From Ilyonectria destructans (Eukaryota > Ascomycota > Sordariomycetes > Hypocreales > Nectriaceae): DNA of 64,000 nucleotides. Shown one piece after another: positions 39,664 to 49,076 of the stretch. Position numbers and translations under genes: made by a program. The first letter of the stretch is position 1. Every line of letters begins with the position of its first letter. The DNA lies in contig JAHEWK010000029.1 in assembly GCA_020740775.1 (NCBI GenBank), positions 186,001-250,000 on the forward strand, in the 5' to 3' direction. The notes below the pieces were generated by a model. It searched no databases. It saw only the letters and a list, made by a program, of their open reading frames with translations, and was not told where the DNA came from.

Positions 39664-42048
39664 ATGGCCGAGGTGGTGGGACTCGCCGCAAGCGTCATCG
39701 CAATCATCGACCTGTCCGCCAAAGTCGCCGTCCTCTGCCTCGATTACTCCACCGCCGTCGGCAATGCTAGGGCCGACATCACACGCCTCCGAAGCCGGTT
39801 ATACGACCTAGGCACAACCCTCCAAGGAGTTCAGCATCTTCTTGATGACCCGAGTAGTCAAGCGCTCGCGACGTCGCGAAGACTGGTCGACTCTGTTGAT
39901 GGCTGCACATCAGAGCTGGTCCAGTTGCAGGCCAGGCTGGATCCGGGCAAGGCTCGTAAGGCGATGCGCCGTTTCGGACTTCGTGCCCTCAAGTGGCCGT
40001 TCGACAGCAAGGAGCTCAGCGATATCGTCTCTAACCTAGAACGCTATGAACGGACCATCACTCTAGGTCTGCAAATCGACCAAACGTAAGTCAGCAAACC
40101 GTCTGGATGGTTTGAGCACGATGGACCAGGCTGACTGCATCGTCCTTACAGTACGCTTCTCCTCGACATCAGGCAGAGGATCGAAGGCGTCTCGCTCCAA
40201 CCCAAAGAGGATGCATCGATAGCTCGCAAGCCCTACTTCAGCCTACCGTTCGAACGCGATCCTGACTTCGTCGACCGACCCGACATTATGGTGTGGATAA
40301 AGGAGCAATATGCAGGCCCCGTCGGTCGCATGGCCCTGGTAGGCATGGGCGGATTCGGGTACGAGCCGGAGTGGCTAACGAGCTTGTGCAAGACCATCAT
40401 CATGCTGACTGGCCGTAGTAAATCGCAGGTCGCTATTCAATTTGCGCATCACATCCGCGACACGTCACCGCAAACCAGCGTTTTCTGGGTACACGCGAGT
40501 TCGAAGCCAAGGTTTGAAGAGGCATACCGGTCCATTGCGGACAATTTACGGCTACCTAGGCGAAACGATCCCAGCGTCGACGTGCTCGGGCTAGTTCGCG
40601 ACTGGCTGCAGAGAGAGGAAGCTGGCCCGTGGTTAATGGTCTTGGACAATGTTGACGACGTCAACCTCTTCTACCCCAGCTCCAGCCCCGGAAGAGATGG
40701 GGCAGTATGCCATCCAGCGGATGAGAACCCTGCTGCACTGAGCGTGCCGCGGCCACTCGCAGTCTTCCTACCGAAATGCCGCAATGGAATCATCCTCGTC
40801 ACATCACGCAGCATGGACGCCGCTGAGAAGCTAACAGGAAGCCATAAGGCTGTCTACGGGATCTCAGCCATGGATGACGCCCAAGCCCTTCAGCTTTTCC
40901 GCAACAAGCTGCAGGGAGACTCTGACAAGACTGCCGCTGCTGATCTTCTTCGTGCTCTGGATTATATCCCGTTGGCCATTACCCAAGCGGCGGCGTACAT
41001 TAACCGTCGCGCCCCCCGCATATCGGTAAAGACATACCTGGACGCCTTCCGGGAAAGTGATAAAAAGAAGGGCAGCCTCCTCAACAGCGACGCAGGGGAT
41101 CTTCGACGGGATGAGACCGTCTCCAACTCCGTGGTTACAACGTGGCAAGTAACCCTTGAACAGATACGCCGCGAGAGACCATCCGCAGCCAACCTGCTTT
41201 CACTTATGAGCTTCTTCAATCCACAGGGCATTCCCGAGTTTGTACTCCACCACTACAAGGGCGATCTGACGGAGAATGCGGATGGGGTCAAAGACGACGA
41301 GGATAATGACGAATTTGAGGATGATCTGGATGTCCTCCGTGGCTACTCGCTTGTGTCTGTGACATCAACGCGGGATATATGCGAGATGCATTCCCTTGTG
41401 CAGTTTTGCACACGAGCTTGGCTGTCTGTGGTTGACGATGCAGAACGATGGAGACAGGTATTTTTATGGGCTATGTCAAGACATTTCCCATCTGGTGCAT
41501 TCAAGACCTGGCCCACCTGCCAGATGCTACTTCCTCACATTGAGTCGATATTAGAGGAGGAGCCACCAAACGAGGACCTGCAGAAGTGGGCCCGTTTGTT
41601 GACAAATTGTGCATGGTATATGTTCAGTATAGGGAACTACAGGGCGGCAGAAAAGTTAGGCGAAAAAGCAGTCAAAACGAGGGTCAATGTGCTGGGAGAG
41701 GAGCATCCTGATACACTGAGCAACATGGCCGACTTGGCGTTGACGTACTGGAACCAAGGGCGATGGAAAGAGGCAGAAGAGCTACAGGTGCGAGTGATGG
41801 AGACGACGAAGAATATTCTTGGAGAGGATCATTCCGATACGCTGAGCAGTATGAACAATCTGGCGTTGACGTATAGGGATCAATGGCGATGGAAAGAGGC
41901 AGAAGAGCTACAGGTGCGAGTAATGGAGACGACGAAGACAGATAGAGAGAGAGAGAGAGATATGATTAACGCCAAAGGGAGCGCGAGGCGCTCCCGCCTC
42001 CCTGGGGGCATTTGGCGTGCAGAAGACTATCTAACAGCTAACAGCTAA
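39664..42048 (+). pseudogene. NB-ARC/TPR NLR, truncated in the TPR array
   Basis: Exons 39664-40085, 40152-40358 and 40419-42048 would give 752 residues. The N-terminus (MAEVVGLAASVIAIIDLSAK) resembles the HeLo-like N-terminal domain of fungal STAND proteins. The second intron (40359-40418) splits the P-loop, which splices to GMGGFGKSQVA. Other NB-ARC landmarks are WLMVLDNVDD (Walker B), GIILVTSRS, DYIPLAITQAAAYI and an MHD-like MHSLVQFC. Two and a fraction 42-residue TPRs follow (HPDTLSNMADLALTYWNQGRWKEAEELQ and repeat). At about 41940 the array ends in an AG-rich run. The last ~35 residues and stop are transposon-derived,  as they come from the 3' end of the minus-strand LINE. Such NLRs normally carry many more TPRs. 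Confidence 0.85.
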
Positions 42049-42062
42049 GCTAACAGCTAAAC
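41966..42062. repeat. 3'-terminal hairpin and short tandem repeats of LINE 1
   Basis: AACGCCAAA (41966-41974) pairs with the inverted TTTGGCGT (42009-42016), enclosing a nested GGGAGCGC...GCGCTCCC stem. At about 42029-42052 TAACAGCTAA units repeat. An (AG)n run lies at 41944-41958. Together they form the structured 3' end of the LINE. Hairpins of this kind can serve as recognition sites for the LINE reverse transcriptase. Confidence 0.7.
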
Positions 42063-42259
42063 GCAGCTATAGGATATCCTGCACATCTGGCCTAGTAGCT
42101 AGGAAAGTTGCAATCCGCACCCGTGGGCTCCTTCATTCGAGCTCGTGTTCGGTCTGTGGCTGGCCGTGGGGACTTGAAGTCAAGGTCTGAGGTCGTTGAG
42201 AGAGTCTCTCAAGGGGGCTGCTAGGGCTGCTAGCAGGGAAAAAGAAGGGATCTGCCGGT

Positions 42260-45200
42260 CTATCTCTTGAGAGAGGGCGGGCAGATTGTCTCGAAGAACC
42301 GAGTGGTCTTCAGGAAGGCTGCAAAGTCCGTAGGACTAGCCATCAGGCGTAGCCAATAGTCCCTTGGAGTCCTGGGGTTGGGCTTGAAGACCGGCCACAG
42401 CTGCTGCAGCTGCTTGGTCTTCCGACAGTGGATGAGATGCTCTGGGGCCCGAAGCCCTCCGCACGAACAGCGTTGGTTGTCTTTGTGTTGGAACCGGCGA
42501 TGATACCAGTCAAAGTCCCCGTGGCCTGACCTTACGGCTAGCAGGTTGTGTAGGACTGGGCGAGGGAGGTTTAGTTCCTTTGGGCAGGCTAGGGAGGCTG
42601 TAAGGCCTAGGTCTTGATATCCTCTGCAGGTAGGGGCTGTTTCCTCCCACCAGTCGGCAAATTGGGCTCTAGTCTTAGACCTTCGCAGGCTGCTGACTCC
42701 GGCCACTGTGGGTGGCGCCCACTTATCTTCTGGAAGTGCGGCTCCTGCCTTTGCTAGCTGGTCGGCCTTTTCATTTCCTTCGATACCCTGATGCCCTGGG
42801 ACCCAATGGACCTGGACCCGGGCTGTAGCAGCCATCTGCTGGAAGTCTAGGAAGGCCTCTTGCGAGCTAGCTGGGGCATCCCCTAGCAGCCCTTGGATGA
42901 CCGATGTGTTGTCAATGCAGGTGTGGATTTGAGTGTTCCGGTTGATCTGGCAGGCTCGTCGGAGCCCGTGTCGGGCTCCTTCAACCTCTCCGTCGAAGAC
43001 TTCTGCGAGGCCAAGTCGGCCTTTTCCTTCGGCTACCTTCCTGCCTGCTCGGTAGATAACATAGCCCCAGCCGACAGCTCCAGTAGGGCCCTTTGATCCG
43101 TCTGAATAGACAATCAGATCGTTATCTGGGACTGTTTCCAGCCAGGTCCGGAAGGACTTGGCTGTTTCCTCTTTGGACCCCTTATCGACCAGTGTTGCTG
43201 GGGGCGGCTGATGCCTCTTGGGCAGGATCTTCGGTCTTGGGGATCTAGGGAGCAGCCTTGCTGCCCTCTGTATCCTTGTTCGTGCTGGCTGGAGCCCTCC
43301 GTAGCCCCTGCCTCGCGGGAAGGGCCGTCTGGCTACCCTGTGTGTCAGAGGGTGGTCCTGATCAACGGACCTAAGGCGTTGGCCAAGCCGTAGCTGGATT
43401 GCATTGAGGGCGATCCTGGCTGTAGGTATTCCAGCTTCCTTATAGAGGGCCAGGTTGGGGGTTGTCCGCCAGACCGGAAGGATAGCCCGATTCGTCGTAT
43501 TGATAACGCTTGAGACCTCGTCCAGCAGATGTTCCTGCCTGGTTGCAATAGTCGGCTCCAGGTTCTGTCTTGCGGTCCGTCTTGTCTTTGAGCTTCCTTC
43601 ATACCAGACCTCGGCCCCGTACAGTAGGCTCGGCAACACACAGGTTAGGGCTGCCTTTCTGAGGGATCCGGCTGGGGGTCCCCGTCGGGTATTGGTTAGG
43701 CTTCGCAGGTGACTGGCAACTATTCTGGCCTTCTTTGCCCGTTCCTTTACGTGCTCTTGGAATCGCAGCTTCTGATCGAACCAAACGCCTAGCCAGCGGA
43801 CCGTTGGATAGAGAAGTTATGTTCTGGTATAGAGACCTCTGCCTCTAGAGCCTCGTCTGACCTAGCCCTCGTAAAGAAGATTAAGTCTGCCTTTTCTGGG
43901 TCGAAGGTGACCTTATTCTCAGCTCCCCAATTGAGGATCTGGCTGACATCTTGACTCAGCAGCTCCAAATTCCTCTGGGGGGTCTTTTCAGTTCGTATAA
44001 TACAGATATCATCTGCATAGCCGAAGCGGTGTATCTGATCTTCCAGACAGATATCTGCTATATAGAGCAGGAAGAGAATTGGAGACAGAGGGGATCCTTG
44101 CGGCAGCCCACAGAGGATAGGGCCGGTTTCTGTTGTCGTATCGTCTAGCCGGATGCTAGCTAGCCGGCCTTCCATAAATGCCCCAACAAGCCGGACTAGC
44201 TGTCGCGGCCAGCCTTGTTGGATCATCCGTAGCATCAGCCTTCGTTGGAGGGTGGCATCAAAGGCGCCCTGTACATCAAGAGTAGCTATTGCAGCTGTGC
44301 CCCGATTCTCTAGGGCATGTTCGATCTCGTGTGTCACACAGGCTAGCAGGTCAGTGGCTGACCTGCCCGGCAGAGCCCCTATCTGCTGGGCGCTAAGGAC
44401 TTTGTGTAGAAGGGTTATCGTCGCTATCCTCCTTGCCAACAGTCTCTCGAGCCCCTTGCCAAGACAGGAAAGCAGGGAAATTGGTCTCCAGGCTCGGACG
44501 CTTGTATAGTCCTTCTTTCCTGGCTTCTTCATCATAACCACCTCAGCTGTACGGAAGACTTCCGGGAAGTATCCGATCTTTAGGCAGGCTTGAAACAGCT
44601 GCTGTATCCTATACTGGATAACATTCCAACAGGCCTGTAGCAGTCGGACCGAGATACCGTCTGTACCCGGCGACGTACTTTTGACCCTGATAGTAGTAGC
44701 TGCTAGCTCTTCGAGTGAGATGTGGTGGTCCCACGGCAGCTGTCTCTGCGGTACGCTAGGGATCTCAAGCGGATCTGTGTCTAGGTCTTCGTTGCTGTCT
44801 CGTCTCTCAAGGAGGGCTTGTTTGAGTGTGTTGGCCTTATCCGTGCTGTTGGCTATGACCCTTCCGTCTAGGACTAGAGGGGGGGAGCTAACAGCTGGAC
44901 CCAGCTTGTGCCACTGAACGATCTCATAGAGGTCCTTGTCTGACTTAATCCCATCAATCCGGCCGATCCAGTAGCTGTCTTTTTCCTTCCGCACAACCTG
45001 CAGGAATTCCTTCCGTTCCTCTAGCAAGGGGTCCCCTGTGTTATCCCTGCGGGCCTTGTGATAGGCCTTTAGGGCTGTCCGGCATTTCTCTGTCCACCAC
45101 GGCGCGCTGTAGTTGTCTTTAGGTTGCTTTTGAACAGCTGCTGCCGCCTCCCACAGGGCTGCTAGCAGTGCGGCTGCTGCTGTATCGATATCTTCCCTAG

Positions 45201-46011
45201 CCGGCGTCTCTGGCAGCTGGGGGAGGTTGCAGACGCCTAGCTCAACGAGGCCGGTAAAGGTCTCTAGCTTACAGTCCGGAATAGCTAGTCTTTGCTGTTC
45301 AAGCCGGATGGTCTATGCCTGTGGGAGGGTTATTAGGATACCCTCGTGGTCCCTCCCTGGGTGCAGCCGATCCATTACTCTAGCTGTTGCGTGCGGTATG
45401 TTTGAAAATGCTAGATCGATAGTGTGTCCGCCATCTTGCGTGGGGACCCCGGGCTCGCCGATATAATCTAGCTGCTGGTCAGAGGCCCAGGCAGCTATCT
45501 CTTGGCCGTCGTTCCTCGTCTGTATGACCTCTGGATCCCACATCCGGTACCAGGAATTAAAGTCTCCTGCCACCAAGCTCTGCTGTCGCAGCTGGAGGTC
45601 TAGAAGAAGTCTTGTCGCTTGATTCCTTGGGCAGGCTGGCTGCTTGTAGATATTAATAACAGTCGTCTTATTAACCTCTAGCCAAAGAAGGTCTCGGCAG
45701 CTGTCCCACGGTCTCATCTGTTCCGTTCTTAGACGGCTAGCCTTTCTGACATAGGAAATAACCCTTGGTTGGGTCTCTTGGTCGGTCCAATTGTCAATCG
45801 GAAGGTAGGCCTTATAGCCTGGGTGAGAGGTAAAGAACTTCCTTCCGCTTCGTTGTGCCCAGGGCTCCTGGACTAGGATAATGTCTATCCGGTCTTCCCA
45901 GCAGAGCTGGAGGAAGGCCGAGTGCGCTGCAGCTGTCTTTCCGACATTGCCTTGAGCTATCCGCAAGGGGGCCTTTTGGGCGGGGCGTTTCTTTCTATAC
46001 CTCTTCATCAT
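42260..46011 (-). pseudogene. LINE 1 ORF2 (EN-RT-RNase H), two lesions
   Basis: ORF2 starts at the ATG at 46011 and overlaps the end of ORF1 by 17 bases. The APE-type endonuclease shows RIAQGNVGK, ILVQEPW, VAGDFNSWYRMWD and GGHTIDLAFSN. A TAG at 45315-45313 interrupts it; both sides are in the same frame. The RT contains ATLDVQGAFDA, GLPQGSPLSP and the catalytic FGYADD. A one-base frame change near 43820 follows; the frame reopens at RWLGVWFDQKLRF. The RNase H has all acidic sites (YSDGSKG, DGEVEGA, CIDNTS, GNEKADQLA). The C-terminal CSCGGLRAPEHLIHC is a CCHC-like module typical of Tad-clade elements. Only two lesions suggest a young copy. Confidence 0.88.
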
Positions 46012-46408
46012 CTAGGATAGAGTAGGCATTCGCGACGTTATAGTCCTTCCGCGGGAGGTTTCGGCCCCTGCGTTGGCGGCTGGCTGGCTGTGTGTTGCTA
46101 GTTAGCTGGTCGGGCTGCTGGCTTGTCTGCTGGTCTGACTGCTGGACTGACTGCTGGTCGGGTTGTTGATCTGACTGCAGTCCTGTATTGACTGTTATTT
46201 CCATTTCGTCTTCTAGTATCTCCGACAAGGGCGCTGAGGTCAGGGAGCTAGAGGCAGAGGCTCGACGGCTGTTGCCGGCAGAGTCCGGTATTCCAAAGGT
46301 GCTCTGACTGTTCGTCTGTTGAGCTTGAAGGTAGCTCTTCTGACCGATCCGACGGATCTTCTTGAGTTCCTTGTTGGTCAGCAGAATCGTGTCTCCGTCC
46401 TTCCGGAT
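45995..46408 (-). pseudogene. LINE 1 ORF1, C-terminal fragment
   Basis: An open frame on the minus strand runs into the hAT terminus at 46409. Visible parts are a Lys-rich stretch (NKELKKIRRIGQ), a Ser-rich linker, a Gln/Asp repeat run (SDQQPDQQSVQQ) and a basic end (RQRRGRNLPRKD) just before the stop at 45995. The first residues of the longer apparent ORF (46409-46435) are transposon terminus. ORF1 proteins bind the element RNA. The N-terminal part is not found on the other side of the hAT element. Confidence 0.7.
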
Positions 46409-46507
46409 TAGGGTTCCGTCGAGGTAAATTACCATTCGGTAAATTACCTATCTGACCAAAGTTTTTGACGTCAGAAACTTCTAGGTATTTTACATGTCAA
46501 AAACCTC

Positions 46508-48606
46508 TTATTGGCCGATGTCCATATCATCTCCACTATTTTCCAAATCGGTCTCTTCCCAACCCCAGCCATCGACAACAATAGAGTCTTGGAAGGCGTT
46601 TTCTATCTTTACTAGCCGAGCAACATCAACTGTCTCCCAGTTTTTGACAACCATCGGTTCTGCCGGATTATCTTTGACCGTCTTGAGCCTCTTGAGCACC
46701 CGACTGTTCATATAGATGAAAGTGACCTTGTCAGTGCTAAGCGGACTAAGCCGATTCCGAAGCTTACAATGAAGGTAGTTCGTAGCACTGAAGGAACGCT
46801 CTGAAGGAACAGAGTTCGCCAAGGATCCTAGAACTCTCCTTGCCAATGTAGCCACTTGACTCCCATAGACCCAAAGTATCCCCACGCGCTTAGGACGTAA
46901 TAGTGAGAAGGCGTATGAGGAGTCTTCGGCTGTTCTCGATAGATCCGCGAGGTTGGGCCAAAGAGAGCACCTTCGCGAGCACGGAATCGACAAAACTCCC
47001 CAAAGAGCTGTTGGTACTCTTCGTTACTAGTGTTTTCTTCTAGGAAGCGATGTGCTCTCTCCATAGTGTCAAGCCCAAGACCCTCCCCTATTGTTGTCCG
47101 TGGGTCCAAGGCAAATGCGAAGTGGTGAATGTCTGTCGTTGAATCCCTCATCCTTGGGACTCGCCATTGCCTCAGCTCCAAGTAGTTGATAAGAGGATCT
47201 TGGTTAGTGATACGTGAAGAACCAGTCTTGGGCCTGGTGCTTAAGACTGGCATTATATGTAACATCACGTGAGAAAGGAGACCTTATGCTCCCGTCCTCA
47301 ATTGTAGTCTTAGCTCGTCATCCATCTTTCTACATCTACATGACAACCTCACTTTATGTGACCTCCGCGGTATATCCGCATCAGTTAGCCTCTTCAAGGG
47401 CATCCCATTTGGCTTGGATAGTCAACCAACGAGGAATGACCTCTCCAACGCATGAGTGATCTCGCTCCGAGCAACGTTGTGCGTTTTCGATAGGCCGAAG
47501 GATCTTAGCCAACATTTTTACCTCATGCCAAAACTCGAAGTTGTTAATAGACGAGAGTATTGCCCTTAAGACTTGTCGATCTTCCTCCTCCTCTTCTTCT
47601 CCATTGATAGCCTTAGCCTTTAGGGAATTGAGGACCATAGCATCACGTGCATATGCCCGAAGAGACTCTCTGTTCGCCAGTGAAGACATAACAGCTCCAA
47701 GTTGTGTTCCCCAACGAGTGATGGCTGGTGTAATAAAAGCCTTCTGTTTACCGTAACACTCAAACTGATAAGCACGAAGTCGTGCGAGTTGGAGCCTGGC
47801 CTTCTTAAAGAACGTGATGATTCTCATAACTTTCTTAAGGACTGAAGCCCATCCCTCCAATTCCACGACGTCTTTCACCAGAAGTTGAAGACGATGGGAA
47901 TCACACAAAATGAAGAAACAATACCTGAAGTCAGGCATATTCTTCATCTCGGCGTGGAGTTTCCGCATTGTCGAGTATGTATCTATGCAGATAGAGTTCA
48001 TGCGAGAGAATCCTGGAAGTCCTCTCCTTCCTTCGTGAATATCTCTTCCAAGAGTGGCTCGATTAGGCGAATGGTATTCACGGCTGTGTGCTCCTCATTC
48101 CGTGTATTAACAGTCTTCCAATAGAATGTAACTGAGTTGGGAACTGAGATCAAAATGTTGACAATACGGTTGTTGCTTACGTCGTTGGAAGCGTCAAAGA
48201 TGACATTGAGATGATCAGCATCGTCGAGGATCTCCTTGACTTGGACTCGGTAATCTTGGTAGGCTTCAGGAAGCATGGAGGCAATTCGATCACCGCTAGG
48301 GGGTTTGTACGCTGGATTGAGCATTTGGATGAACTCAATCATGCCAGAGTCTTCGAAGGTGGTGTATGGCTTGCCAGACTTAAAGATGGCGAGGGCTGCA
48401 GCTCGATCGAACTGATCTTTAGACTTTCGATCTATCATGGACAGAGCCGTAGTGATTCGGGGCTGGCGATCAACATGGCCTGCAGCTTGTTGGAAACCAA
48501 GACAGTCTTTGACAAGGTGATTCTGTTGCCGTTGGACGTGCTTGGCCATGGTTTTAGAGCAGTATTTGCACCGAACGTGTTCGAAGAAGAGACTTGCCTC
48601 TGCCAT
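46508..48606 (-). pseudogene. hAT transposase 2 (same family as hAT 3), broken
   Basis: The coding sequence begins at 48606 with a zinc-finger-like CKYCSKTMAKH. It continues through FDASNDVSNNR, CIDTYSTMRKL, CDSHRLQLLVKD, ITRWGTQL and IPRWLTIQAKW, and ends with LANSVPSERSFSATNYLHCKLRNRL and FIYMNSRV. It is colinear with the intact hAT 3 transposase at 52350-54278. The lesions are a frameshift near 48010, the 176-bp MITE at 47208-47383 immediately after WDALEEAN, and a frameshift near 46895. The intact relative reads through the MITE site as WDALEEAGQDPLINYQEL, which confirms the empty-site frame. It is not functional. Confidence 0.9.
47208..47383 (-). mobile_element. 176-bp MITE, copy 2, inside hAT transposase
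   Basis: Reverse complement of copy 1 (12954-13129), identical in length and differing by one base by eye (TGATGCGG versus TGATGCGA near the end). A perfect GTTAG direct repeat flanks it at 47203-47207 and 47384-47388. Near identity with copy 1 indicates very recent mobilisation, although no transposase with matching ends is in the window. Confidence 0.95.
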
Positions 48607-48838
48607 CTTGACGAATTTATCGAAATCTTTGCCAAGTGCGCGGTTGATTGAGGTTGTCGGTGAGGGGACTGTGACGGTACAAGGGCACGAACGAGGTCGG
48701 GTGCGACTTGGGCAAAATGATTGTTTACCAAGGAGAGAAAGAGATTCCTAAGGAAAGCTCTGACTTAAGCTATTTACACAAATTCATGAAGTGAGACTAT
48801 TCATCAAGTATGAAAGTCACATGATCGTTCCCTCACAC

Positions 48839-49076
48839 CTTGTTTATTCGAGTGAACCTCGACCTTCACCCCTTTCCTAATATTCTCATTCCGACGACCC
48901 AAAAGATATTCGGCAGACTTCAGTCCAAAATCCTTAGCATGTTTCCCAGCCGCCGAGCTCCTTTCGCCTGTGCCTCAAACTCCATGCTTCCTTAGATCCG
49001 AGAATTGCCCCAAGCATCCTCCATCTTAATAGCTTCCAAAAACTAGAAACGCCAACCCCGGACACCCTGCAGTCCT
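48839..49076. other. possible coding remnant, otherwise unassigned
   Basis: On the minus strand, 48842-48960 is open and reads as a Lys-rich stretch including KHAKDFGLKSAEYLLGRRN, ending at the hAT 2 terminus. It may be a gene cut by the hAT element, or chance. No homology is recognised. Confidence 0.25.

Larger units (their letters stand above)
41945..46408 (-). mobile_element. Tad-type non-LTR retrotransposon 1 (LINE), 5'-incomplete
   Basis: A minus-strand LINE whose 3' end lies in the TPR array of the NLR gene and whose 5' part is cut by the hAT element at 46409. It contains the C-terminal part of ORF1, then ORF2 with endonuclease, reverse transcriptase, RNase H and a C-terminal CCHC-like motif. 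The 3' end carries TAACAGC-type short repeats and a strong hairpin instead of poly(A). Coding lesions are few: one in-frame stop and one frameshift. Confidence 0.88.
46409..48838 (-). mobile_element. hAT transposon 2, decayed
   Basis: The left end TAGGGTTCCGTCGAGG continues with two GGTAAATTACC words, just as in hAT 3 (left end at 52003), which sets this boundary. The right end (48838, reverse complement GTGTGAGGGAACGATC) is shared with the fragment at 3725. The two ends match only loosely around AGGG, and the flanks show no 8-bp duplication. Its transposase carries two frameshifts and a MITE. It has probably suffered rearrangement at one end. Confidence 0.75.

Noticed and set aside
42893..43096. 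Plus-strand ORFs within LINE 1
   Set aside because: They are antisense shadows of the RNase H coding region.
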